Position numbers and translations under genes: made by a program. A DNA stretch of 11,872 nucleotides from Bacillota bacterium (GTDB taxonomy: Bacteria; Eremiobacterota; SpSt-956; JAKJGF01). The stretch's first letter is position 1; every line of letters starts with the position of its first letter. The stretch lies in contig JAKPQU010000121.1 in the NCBI GenBank assembly GCA_029555925.1, forward strand, positions 1-11,872, written 5' to 3'. Shown piece after piece: positions 1 to 5,980 of the stretch. The notes under the pieces are model-generated. The model was not told where the DNA came from. It saw nothing but the letters and a program-made list of their open reading frames with translations, and searched no databases.

Positions 1-1767
1 ATATTGACCTGTAAGGGATTCCGTTGCTGTTATATTATGTAAGGTACCTTCATAAACTACATGTCCTCCTGTGATACCTGCTCCGGGACCGAGATCTACA
101 ATGTAATCGGCTTTTCTCATAATTGCCTCGTCATGTTCCACTACTATTATGGTGTTGCCTGTGTCTCTGAGTTCTTCCAGTATTTTTATTAAATATTCAT
201 TGTCTCTCTGATGGAGGCCTACAGTTGGTTCATCCAGTATATAAAGAACACCTGTAAGGCCGGAACTTATCTGTGTGGCAAGTCTTATTCTCTGCAGTTC
301 TCCGCCTGACAGGGTTGATACTCTTCTATCAAGAGACAGATAGGATACACCGAGTCTCAGAAGAAATTCCAGCCTTGTATTTATTTCTTTCAATATAACT
401 TTCCCTACAGGTTCTTTATCGTTGTTAAATCTTACATATGAAAGAAATTTATATAAATCTTTAAGACTCATGGCAGACAGGTTCCCTATAGATTTATCAT
501 TGAGCTTTACGGAAAGGCTTTCTTTTTTAAGTCTCATTCCTTTACATGTTTCGCAGGGAGTATCAATCATAATATTTTCTATATAGTCATGAATAGATTC
601 AAAATGTTTATCGGAATAAATTGTTTCAAGATAATTTATGATACCGTCAAATTTAGTTTTATATTCTATTACTCCCTTTTTTTTACCAAATCTATAGGTC
701 ATATTTATAGATTTATCGGATGAACCGTAGAGGATTATATTTATTATTGATTCATCTATGTTTGATAGCGGTGTATTTATATTGAAATCTGTCATGGAAC
801 AGATTGTTTCCACTTTTTTTAGTAAAGTCATGAATACTGAATTTCTTATCAGTAAAACCGGTATGGCCCCTTCCGATATACTCAGTTCTTTATTCTGTAT
901 GAGAAGGGATAGGTCAATTTTCTTTTTTATGCCCAGGCCGGAACATTCAGGACAGGCACCACGGGGGCTGTTGAAAGAAAATATAACCGGTTCTATTTCA
1001 TCAAGGGAATAACTGCAGTTCGGACAGGCAAGTTTCGTACTGAAGAGCAGTTCTTTTTCTCCATCAATATCTACTATGATAGTTCCGCAGCCTTTATCAA
1101 TGGCAAGATTTAAGGAATTTATAAAACGATCTCCCATGTCTTTCTTTATTTTGAGTCTATCTACAACTACTTCTATGTTATGGATTTTATATCTTGCAAG
1201 GTGTATATCTTCTGACAGATCATATATTTCACCGTTTATTCTTACTTTAGAAAAACCTTCTGAAGCAAGATCGCCGAGTAGTTCTCTGTATTCTCCTTTT
1301 CTGCCTCTTACTAAAGGAGATAAAAGCTGTATTTTTTTGCCTTCTTTTATAGATTTTATAGATTCTGCTATTTTTTCTACGGACCGAGGTTCTATTATAA
1401 TATTACAGAAAGGACAGTAAGGAGTACCGCATCTTGCAAAAAGAAGCCTCAAATAATCATAACATTCCGTAACTGTTCCGACAGTGGACCTGGCGTTAAC
1501 TCCTCCTCCTCTCTGATCGATAGATATGGACGGAGAAAGTCCTTCTATGGAATCTACATCAGGTTTTTCTAACTGCTCAAGGAACTGTCTTGCATAGGAG
1601 GAAAAAGATTCAATATATCGTCTCTGACCTTCTGCATATATTGTATCAAAAGCAAGACTAGATTTTCCTGAACCGCTTACCCCTGTTATGACAGAGAGGG
1701 AATAATCGGGGATGTCCAGATTTATTCCTTTTAAATTATGCTGTCTGGCTCCTCTGATGGATATCAT
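1..1767 (-). CDS. uvrA: UvrA excinuclease ABC subunit A, N-terminal 589 residues (3' end off window)
   Basis: UvrA is the damage-recognition ATPase of nucleotide excision repair; it loads UvrB on damaged DNA in the cytoplasm. The reading frame is open from ATG at 1767-1765 to the window edge: 589 residues against about 940 for the family, so the second ATPase half is missing only because the window ends. Visible motifs: Walker A GVSGSGKS at residues 29-36, the UvrA signature LEKPDVDSIEGLSPSISIDQ, first zinc module CPNC...CPEC near residues 247-274, ABC signature LSGGELQRIRLATQI near 484, and Walker B ILDEPTVGLHQRDN just after it. The start gives the usual family N-terminus (MISIRGARQHNLKG). 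No clear Shine-Dalgarno sequence precedes it; only 33 bases separate it from the kinase stop codon and 20 of these form a palindrome, so translation may depend on the upstream gene. Confidence 0.97.
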   Translation of the reverse strand, partial: MISIRGARQHNLKGINLDIPDYSLSVITGVSGSGKSSLAFDTIYAEGQRRYIESFSSYARQFLEQLEKPDVDSIEGLSPSISIDQRGGGVNARSTVGTVTECYDYLRLLFARCGTPYCPFCNIIIEPRSVEKIAESIKSIKEGKKIQLLSPLVRGRKGEYRELLGDLASEGFSKVRINGEIYDLSEDIHLARYKIHNIEVVVDRLKIKKDMGDRFINSLNLAIDKGCGTIIVDIDGEKELLFSTKLACPNCSYSLDEIEPVIFSFNSPRGACPECSGLGIKKKIDLSLLIQNKELSISEGAIPVLLIRNSVFMTLLKKVETICSMTDFNINTPLSNIDESIINIILYGSSDKSINMTYRFGKKKGVIEYKTKFDGIINYLETIYSDKHFESIHDYIENIMIDTPCETCKGMRLKKESLSVKLNDKSIGNLSAMSLKDLYKFLSYVRFNNDKEPVGKVILKEINTRLEFLLRLGVSYLSLDRRVSTLSGGELQRIRLATQISSGLTGVLYILDEPTVGLHQRDNEYLIKILEELRDTGNTIIVVEHDEAIMRKADYIVDLGPGAGITGGHVVYEGTLHNITATESLTGQY

Positions 1768-1780
1768 AATTTTATCTGCA

Positions 1781-1800
1781 GGGCGGTTCGCGAACTGCCC
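1781..1800. repeat. 20-base palindrome between the REC-kinase stop codon and uvrA
   Basis: The bases gggcggttcgcgaactgccc form an inverted repeat with one G:T pair and a TTCGCGAA centre. It begins directly after the kinase TAA stop codon (1803-1801) and ends 13 bases before the uvrA start, so it occupies most of this gap. It could be an mRNA hairpin, a protein-binding palindrome or a dispersed palindromic repeat. There is no U-tract on either strand, so it is not a standard terminator. Confidence 0.75.
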
Positions 1801-2931
1801 TTACGATTCTTCACATGGCAATTCTATGGTAAATGTAGAACCTTTACCGCTCTGACTTGTAACGGATACTTTTCCTCCATGAGAAATCACTATTTCTTTT
1901 ACCAGAGAGAGTCCTACTCCCAGACCTCCGCCCATAAAAGCAGTATCGGAAGATGAATGGAGCGTAGAATCCTGCACTTCATAGAATCTCTCGAAAATAG
2001 TATCTATTCTGTCAGGAGGGATACCTATGCCGGTATCTTTAACGGAAATTATTGTCCTGTTGTTCTCCTGTGATAATAATATATCTATTTTGCCTTTATC
2101 GGGAGTGAATTTTACGGAATTCTGAACCAGTTCTCTCAGAGCCTGTCTTATTCGTCGTTTATCACCTTTATAATTTAAAACGTCAGGGGAATGTATTTCT
2201 ATAGGAAGTTGCCTGTCTTTCAATATAGGGAAAAATTCATTTTTTACATGCTGTGCTATATCTACAAGATTTAAATTTTCTTTTGTAAGTTTAAAGCCTC
2301 CTAAATCCATGGCTGCCAGATCATGCATATCGCTTACTATATCTGCAAGGCCTTTTACTATTGTTTCCAGTTCAGAGAGAAGTGTTTCAGGTTTATCTTC
2401 AAGTATGCCGGACAGGCTGTATTTTATAAGTTCTACAAATCCTGTTATGCTGCATACAGGTGTTCTGAGTTCATGACTTGTAATAGTAATGAATTTTTCT
2501 TTCATTTCATTTAATTCGCGTAATCTTCTGTTCAGTTCTGTGAGTTCTTTATTTTTCGATGTGAGTTCGATTTTTTCCACACATTTATTCAAAACTGCCT
2601 GCATTTGATTCAGAGAAAGTGGTTTCATGATAAAGTCATAGGCACCTTTTTTCATTGCATTAACAGCTGTTTCTATTGTACCATAGGCAGTCATAACAAT
2701 TATTTCTATCTGAGGGTCATAGGCTTTAACTTTTTCAAGAACTGTGAGACCGTCACATTCAGGCATTTTTATATCAGTAAGAACTACCTGATATTTCCCT
2801 GTTTTGGCCTTGTCTATTCCCTGGAATCCGTCTTCTGCCGTGTCTACTTCGTAGCCCCACATAGGAAGTACATCTTCACACAATTCTCTTATACAATCTT
2901 CATCATCAACTACCAGTACTGAATAATTCAT
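1801..2931 (-). CDS. Hybrid protein: N-terminal receiver domain fused to a histidine kinase
   Basis: This 376-residue protein is a cytoplasmic two-component hybrid with no membrane segment or classical sensor domain. Residues 1-118 are a receiver domain: acidic pair D9/D10, phospho-acceptor D53 (LTDIKMP), T81 and K103 (MKP). A short coiled segment (about 119-145) leads to a HisKA domain with H153 in SHELRTP. The HATPase domain follows, with N271 (N box), DTGIGIPPD at 299-307 (G1), F313 (F box) and GGGLGVGLSLV at 335-345 (G2). All catalytic residues are present. The receiver presumably accepts phosphate from another kinase and controls the attached kinase; the output partner is not in view. 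The gene sits 33 bases upstream of uvrA on the same strand. Its ATG has no adjacent ribosome binding site but overlaps the stop of a possible leader ORF (2928-2960). The function is clear in type; the signal is unknown. Confidence 0.93.
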   Translation of the reverse strand: MNYSVLVVDDEDCIRELCEDVLPMWGYEVDTAEDGFQGIDKAKTGKYQVVLTDIKMPECDGLTVLEKVKAYDPQIEIIVMTAYGTIETAVNAMKKGAYDFIMKPLSLNQMQAVLNKCVEKIELTSKNKELTELNRRLRELNEMKEKFITITSHELRTPVCSITGFVELIKYSLSGILEDKPETLLSELETIVKGLADIVSDMHDLAAMDLGGFKLTKENLNLVDIAQHVKNEFFPILKDRQLPIEIHSPDVLNYKGDKRRIRQALRELVQNSVKFTPDKGKIDILLSQENNRTIISVKDTGIGIPPDRIDTIFERFYEVQDSTLHSSSDTAFMGGGLGVGLSLVKEIVISHGGKVSVTSQSGKGSTFTIELPCEES

Positions 2932-2960
2932 AATAATATCTGGGTATGCACACAGTGCAA
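2928..2960 (-). CDS. Possible 10-codon leader peptide translationally coupled to the REC-kinase
   Basis: A perfect AGGAGGT lies at 2973-2967, and after a 6-base spacer there is a TTG codon at 2960-2958. It opens a frame of ten codons (MHCVHTQILL if TTG is read as Met) ending in TGA at 2930-2928. That TGA overlaps the kinase ATG in the arrangement ATGA, typical of translational coupling. The kinase ATG has no Shine-Dalgarno sequence at normal distance, so reinitiation after this short ORF would explain how it is translated. An internal GTG could also start it. Too short to judge by composition; the support is purely the spacing and overlap. Confidence 0.4.
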   Translation of the reverse strand: MHCVHTQILL

Positions 2961-2966
2961 AGCCTT

Positions 2967-2973
2967 ACCTCCT
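2967..2973 (-). promoter_or_regulatory. Shine-Dalgarno sequence AGGAGGT, displaced from the kinase start
   Basis: This consensus ribosome binding site is 35 bases upstream of the kinase ATG, too far to serve it directly. It is correctly spaced for the TTG at 2960, and no in-frame ATG, GTG or TTG of the kinase lies at a usable distance from it. Confidence 0.6.
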
Positions 2974-3057
2974 GTCTACTGTTCTCTTTTTACTTACTCC
3001 CATAGTTGAATGGTGATGTATTACCGGGTAAAAGAAAATAAAGACTTTGTCATAAGT

Positions 3058-3106
3058 TTTGTGTAAACCTATGTTAAATCCTTATTTCATGGCAAGTTTA
3101 CACAAA
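3058..3106. promoter_or_regulatory. Inverted repeat TTTGTGTAAAC / GTTTACACAAA upstream of the REC-kinase
   Basis: Two perfect 11-base arms at 3058-3068 and 3096-3106 face each other across 27 bases, about 130-175 bases upstream of the kinase start. Arms spaced this way suggest an operator bound by a dimeric or looping regulator. I cannot place a convincing promoter beside it. Confidence 0.4.
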
Positions 3107-3244
3107 CCATCTAACACTATCTAAATAATAAAATGTCTTTTCTCTTTTTCTCCTGATATATTAAATTTCCTCTTTTTGCAGAAAAGAAAGAACTTTTCTT
3201 TTTTGAACAATATCAGAACATCCCCGGCAATCATACTTTACTGA

Positions 3245-3463
3245 CAGGACTTACGCATTTTTGAAATATATCAATAAACCTGTGTCATTCCCGCATAGGC
3301 GGTAATCTACCGGAATTTCACGAAAAAGCTTACGGACCACCGCGAAAGTGGATATGACAGACAATTAATGTGTAACTCCTGTTTTTTATTATATTATGAC
3401 ATATTATGAAAATAAAACAATGGTTCAACGGAGATTTTTTTATATTTTATCAGGAGTTACGCA
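3245..3463. repeat. Nested inverted repeats resembling a small non-autonomous mobile element
   Basis: Three related 13-base motifs occur: CAGGACTTACGCA at 3245-3257, TGTGTAACTCCTG (opposite orientation) at 3369-3381, and CAGGAGTTACGCA at 3451-3463. The second and third are inverted copies matching 12 of 13 bases and enclose a 95-base AT-rich element; the first and second match 11 of 13 and enclose 137 bases. There is no transposase. MITE-like remnants or two overlapping insertions would explain it; no clear target-site duplication is visible. Confidence 0.45.
3283..3359. repeat. Degenerate inverted pair of TGTCATTCCCGC-type arms
   Basis: The left arm TGTCATTCCCGC at 3283-3294 and the right arm ending GATATGACA at 3351-3359 read as a decayed inverted repeat. 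They resemble the dispersed palindromic repeats with TGTCATTCCCGC ends found in many bacterial genomes. The element lies inside the 3245-3381 repeat pair. The resemblance is from memory, not a search. Confidence 0.4.
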
Positions 3464-3566
3464 AAAAATGAAGTAAAACCAATAGTGTAGCTTGATGGGA
3501 GAGTAGTCACATTACTGAGGTGATCATAAATAATACATATATGCTCTCATGACGCATTACGCTGTA

Positions 3567-3617
3567 CGCATTGCGAGGTCATTATTTATGGATAGTTATG
3601 AAACTAACTATAAATAT
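3567..3617 (+). repeat. 51-base direct repeat, copy 1 (just past the uvrB stop)
   Basis: This copy matches 5663-5713 at 47 of 51 positions in the same orientation. It begins CGCATTGCGAGGTCAT and includes TTTATGGATAGTTATGAAAC. An internal 6-base stem ATAGTT/AACTAT can form. It is preceded by ACGCATT-like heptamers (3552-3572). The two copies lie on either side of uvrB. Confidence 0.85.
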
Positions 3618-3621
3618 GAAC

Positions 3622-5598
3622 TCAGTAAAATGATTTTAATTTTTTTATCTCATCCCTGAGTTCTGCAGCTCTTTCAAAATCCCATTTCAATGAAGCTTCA
3701 TTCATTGCTTTTTCCAGTTTTTTGATTAAATCTTTTATTTCATTCTCCGTAAGGAACTGTTTTGTTTCAGGTGTTTTATAAACTTCCTTCTTTTCAGCTA
3801 TTCTTACCATGCCAAGTATATTTTTTACCGATTTTGTTACAGTCTGTGGTACTATCCCATGCTTTTCGTTATATTCCTTCTGTATTTTTCTTCTTCTCTC
3901 TGTTTCTTCCATGGCTTTCTTTATGGAACCGGTTATATTATCCGCATAAAGAATAACTTCTCCTCTCGCATTTCTTGCTGCTCTTCCTATGGTCTGTATC
4001 AGGGATGTTTCAGAACGCAGAAAACCTTCTTTATCCGCATCCAGTATAGCCACCAGTGATACCTCCGGTAAATCGAGCCCTTCTCTTAACAGATTTACTC
4101 CTATAAGTACATCAAATTCACCAAGTCTCAAATCCGTCAGTATTTCCACTCTATCAAGGGTATCTATATCACAGTGAAGATAGTTTACTTTTATACCGAG
4201 ATCCTTCAAATATTCGGCCAGTTCTTCAGACATTTTTTTTGTAAGGGTTGTAACAAGCACTCTTTCTTCTTTTTCAATCCTTATTTTTATTTCATTTATA
4301 AGATCATCTACCTGGTTTTTTAACGGTTTTACTGTCAGGAGAGGATCTATAAGGCCTGTAGGTCTGATTATCTGTTCTATAACATGTGAGCTTTTTTGTA
4401 ATTCATATATGCCAGGTGTGGCAGAAACATATATAACCTGATTTATTTTCGCCATAAATTCTTCAAAAGTGAGAGGTCTGTTATCATAGGCAGAGGGAAG
4501 ACGAAACCCGTGGTCTATAAGGCTGGTTTTCCTGGACCTGTCTCCTGCGGACATACCTTTAAGCTGCGGAAGTGTTACATGGGATTCATCTATAATAACA
4601 ATAAAATCGGGAGGAAAATAATCTATAAGTGTATAGGGAGGTTCACCTTTCCGTCTTCCGCTTAAATGGCGGGAATAGTTTTCTATACCATGACAGTAGC
4701 CAAGCTGCTGAAGACATTCCATATCATATCCGGTTCTTTCCGAGATTCTCTGTGCTTCCAGATCCATGCCGCGGGAATGAAACCAGTCCACCCTGTCTCT
4801 CAGTTCTCTTTTTATATTGGAGATTGCTTCGTCCAGCTTTTCTTCCTGTGTAATAAAATGTTTTGCAGGATAAAGGGTCAGTTTTTTTTGTTTATGAATG
4901 ATTTTACCGTTCGAAGGATCGACTGCGGAAATGTCATCTATTTCATCACCGAAAAATTCTATTCTATAAAGGAGATTATCCCGGTCTACAGGATGAATTT
5001 CTATTACTTCTCCTTTCACCCTGAACCTTCCTCTTGTAAGTTCCATATCATTTCTTTCATAATATAATTTTACAAGTTTTTCTAAAAAATCATCTCTCTC
5101 TATTTCCTGACCTTTTTCTATTTTCACCAGTGTATTTTTATAGTCTTCCGGTGTACCCAGGCCATAGATACAGGAAATACTGGCAACTATTATGACATCG
5201 CGATTTTCTATGATTGATTGAGTTGCAGCATGTCTCAATCTGTCTATTTCATCATTTATTTTTGCGTCTTTTTCTATATAGGTATCAGTCTGAGGTATAT
5301 AAGCTTCAGGCTGGTAATAATCATAATAGCTTACAAAATATTCCACTCTGTTTTCCGGAAAAAAATCTTTAAATTCACTGCAGAGCTGTGCCGCAAGGGT
5401 TTTATTATGGCTTATTACAAGAGCCGGTCTTCCTACCTTCTCTATGACATTTGCAACAGTAAAGGTTTTCCCCGAGCCGGTAACGCCCAGAAGGGTCTGC
5501 TCTCTTTCTCCGGAATTTATTCCCTCTACAAGTTTTTCAATAGCTTCTCCCTGATCTCCTGAAGGAGTAAAATCAGAGACTAATTTGAATTGTGACAA
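3622..5598 (-). CDS. uvrB: UvrB excinuclease ABC subunit B
   Basis: UvrB is the helicase-like damage-verification subunit of nucleotide excision repair. It is loaded by UvrA and then recruits UvrC for incision. The protein is full length (658 residues). Visible: Walker A GVTGSGKT at 38-45, the damage-probing beta-hairpin region [20 protein letters not shown] at 91-110, DESH box at 337-340, SATPG motif near 393, helicase motif [11 protein letters not shown] in the 530s-540s, and a C-terminal UVR domain (about 620-655) that would contact UvrC. The start codon is TTG (5598-5596), supported by GGGGAGG at 5615-5609 ten bases upstream and by the normal family N-terminus. An array of heptamers ends 7 bases before that ribosome binding site. 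I see no LexA-type box, and no U-tract terminator follows. uvrA lies downstream on the same strand but is separated by the 690-base gap and the kinase gene. Confidence 0.98.
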   Translation of the reverse strand: MSQFKLVSDFTPSGDQGEAIEKLVEGINSGEREQTLLGVTGSGKTFTVANVIEKVGRPALVISHNKTLAAQLCSEFKDFFPENRVEYFVSYYDYYQPEAYIPQTDTYIEKDAKINDEIDRLRHAATQSIIENRDVIIVASISCIYGLGTPEDYKNTLVKIEKGQEIERDDFLEKLVKLYYERNDMELTRGRFRVKGEVIEIHPVDRDNLLYRIEFFGDEIDDISAVDPSNGKIIHKQKKLTLYPAKHFITQEEKLDEAISNIKRELRDRVDWFHSRGMDLEAQRISERTGYDMECLQQLGYCHGIENYSRHLSGRRKGEPPYTLIDYFPPDFIVIIDESHVTLPQLKGMSAGDRSRKTSLIDHGFRLPSAYDNRPLTFEEFMAKINQVIYVSATPGIYELQKSSHVIEQIIRPTGLIDPLLTVKPLKNQVDDLINEIKIRIEKEERVLVTTLTKKMSEELAEYLKDLGIKVNYLHCDIDTLDRVEILTDLRLGEFDVLIGVNLLREGLDLPEVSLVAILDADKEGFLRSETSLIQTIGRAARNARGEVILYADNITGSIKKAMEETERRRKIQKEYNEKHGIVPQTVTKSVKNILGMVRIAEKKEVYKTPETKQFLTENEIKDLIKKLEKAMNEASLKWDFERAAELRDEIKKLKSFY

Positions 5599-5608
5599 AA
5601 TGTAGAAG

Positions 5609-5615
5609 CCTCCCC
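5609..5615 (-). promoter_or_regulatory. Ribosome binding site GGGGAGG deciding the TTG start of uvrB
   Basis: The purine-rich site is 10 bases from the TTG codon and no in-frame ATG is nearby, so the rare TTG start is the best choice. Part of the site can pair with the adjacent CTCCC (5616-5620 region on the sense strand), which might mask it. Confidence 0.75.
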
Positions 5616-5622
5616 GGGAGTC

Positions 5623-5650
5623 GTGATGCGTGACGCGTAACGCGTGACGG
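5623..5650 (-). repeat. Heptamer array A, upstream of the uvrB ribosome binding site
   Basis: Four contiguous 7-base units on the plus strand: GTGATGC, GTGACGC, GTAACGC and GTGACGG. Read in the uvrB sense they are the same units (ACGCGTT, ACGCGTC, ACGCATC) that precede the kinase and TPR genes in arrays B and C. The array ends 7 bases before the uvrB ribosome binding site. Confidence 0.85.
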
Positions 5651-5662
5651 GTTTAATCCCTG

Positions 5663-5713
5663 CGCATTACGAGGTCATGATTTATGGATAGTTATGAAAC
5701 TAATTATCAATAT
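5663..5713 (+). repeat. 51-base direct repeat, copy 2 (upstream of uvrB)
   Basis: This is the partner of 3567-3617 with four mismatches over 51 bases. It lies in the divergent region between uvrB and the kinase gene, adjoining heptamer array A. The two copies are 2,096 bases apart and enclose all of uvrB and array A. Confidence 0.85.
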
Positions 5714-5803
5714 TATTTTTATATGAAGAATAAAAAATCCTTTTTTATAAGCAGGATTTTAAAAGATTTTTACAGAAAGGATTTTATATGAGAATCATGA
5801 ATG

Positions 5804-5873
5804 GTGAAGAGTGAAGGGTGAAGAGTGAAGGGTGAAAAATGAGTAGAGAGCAGTGAGTAGTGAAAAGTGAGTC
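5804..5873 (+). repeat. Heptamer array B, left arm (ten GTGAnnn units)
   Basis: Ten consecutive in-phase 7-base units fill exactly 70 bases. GTGAAGA and GTGAAGG alternate twice, then come GTGAAAA and degenerate units, with GTGAGTA, GTGAAAA and GTGAGTC at the end. The orientation is opposite to the right arm (5907-5960), whose complement reads GTGATGC and GTGACGC. Confidence 0.85.
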
Positions 5874-5874
5874 G

Positions 5875-5896
5875 CAGGGACGTTTATAACGCCCTG
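5875..5896. repeat. Small hairpin CAGGGaCGTT / AACGCCCTG between the arms of array B
   Basis: Arms at 5875-5884 and 5888-5896 pair with one bulged base across a 3-base loop. It sits at the turn between the two heptamer arms, where it could nucleate folding. There is no U-tract. Confidence 0.5.
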
Positions 5897-5906
5897 GATA
5901 TGAAAT

Positions 5907-5960
5907 ACGCGTCACGCGTTACGCGTTACGCGTCACGTAAATCACGCATCACGCATCACG
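5907..5960 (+). repeat. Heptamer array B, right arm, ending at the kinase ribosome binding site
   Basis: Units are ACGCGTC, ACGCGTT, ACGCGTT, ACGCGTC, one 9-base variant, then ACGCATC twice. The first 31 bases (5907-5937) are identical to 8156-8186 in array C. ACGCGT is itself a palindrome. The array ends 5 bases before the kinase ribosome binding site. An upstream GTG at 5867 would translate the array into low-complexity peptide and is not the real start. Confidence 0.88.
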
Positions 5961-5965
5961 GCCAT

Positions 5966-5973
5966 AAAGAGGT
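5966..5973 (+). promoter_or_regulatory. Ribosome binding site AAAGAGGT deciding the kinase start
   Basis: It lies 7 bases before ATG 5981, which begins the conserved zinc ribbon. This rules out the longer frame from 5867, which runs through repeats. Confidence 0.8.
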
Positions 5974-5980
5974 TTCAATT

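Larger units (their letters stand above)
2974..3621. other. Gene-poor intergenic region between uvrB and the REC-kinase
   Basis: I find no credible gene here. The region holds the 11-base inverted repeat (3058-3106), a T-rich stretch with a 7-base stem AGAAAAG/CTTTTCT near 3182-3202, a nested set of inverted CAGGAsTTAC motifs (3245-3463), a degenerate pair of TGTCATTCCCGC-like arms (3283-3359), a short run of ACGCATT-like heptamers (3552-3572) and one copy of the 51-base repeat (3567-3617). No standard terminator with a U-tract follows uvrB. Confidence 0.6.

Noticed and set aside
758..1420. Plus-strand ORFs opposite uvrA
   Set aside because: They are antisense shadows; the minus frame encodes continuous UvrA with all expected motifs.
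3182..3202. Hairpin AGAAAAG/CTTTTCT followed by T residues, as a plus-strand terminator
   Set aside because: No plus-strand gene precedes it, the stem is AT-rich and only 7 bases, and the region is generally poly-purine/pyrimidine.
5734..5760. AAAATCC / GGATTTT inverted repeat in the divergent region as an operator
   Set aside because: Only 7 AT-rich base pairs in AT-rich sequence; not distinguishable from chance.
5804..5960. Heptamer arrays considered as a CRISPR array
   Set aside because: Units are 7 bases and contiguous, with no unique spacers of 25-40 bases and no cas genes nearby.
5599..5980. LexA/SOS box or sigma-70 promoters for uvrB and the kinase gene
   Set aside because: I looked for known SOS-box forms and for -35/-10 pairs with normal spacing and found none convincing enough to report.
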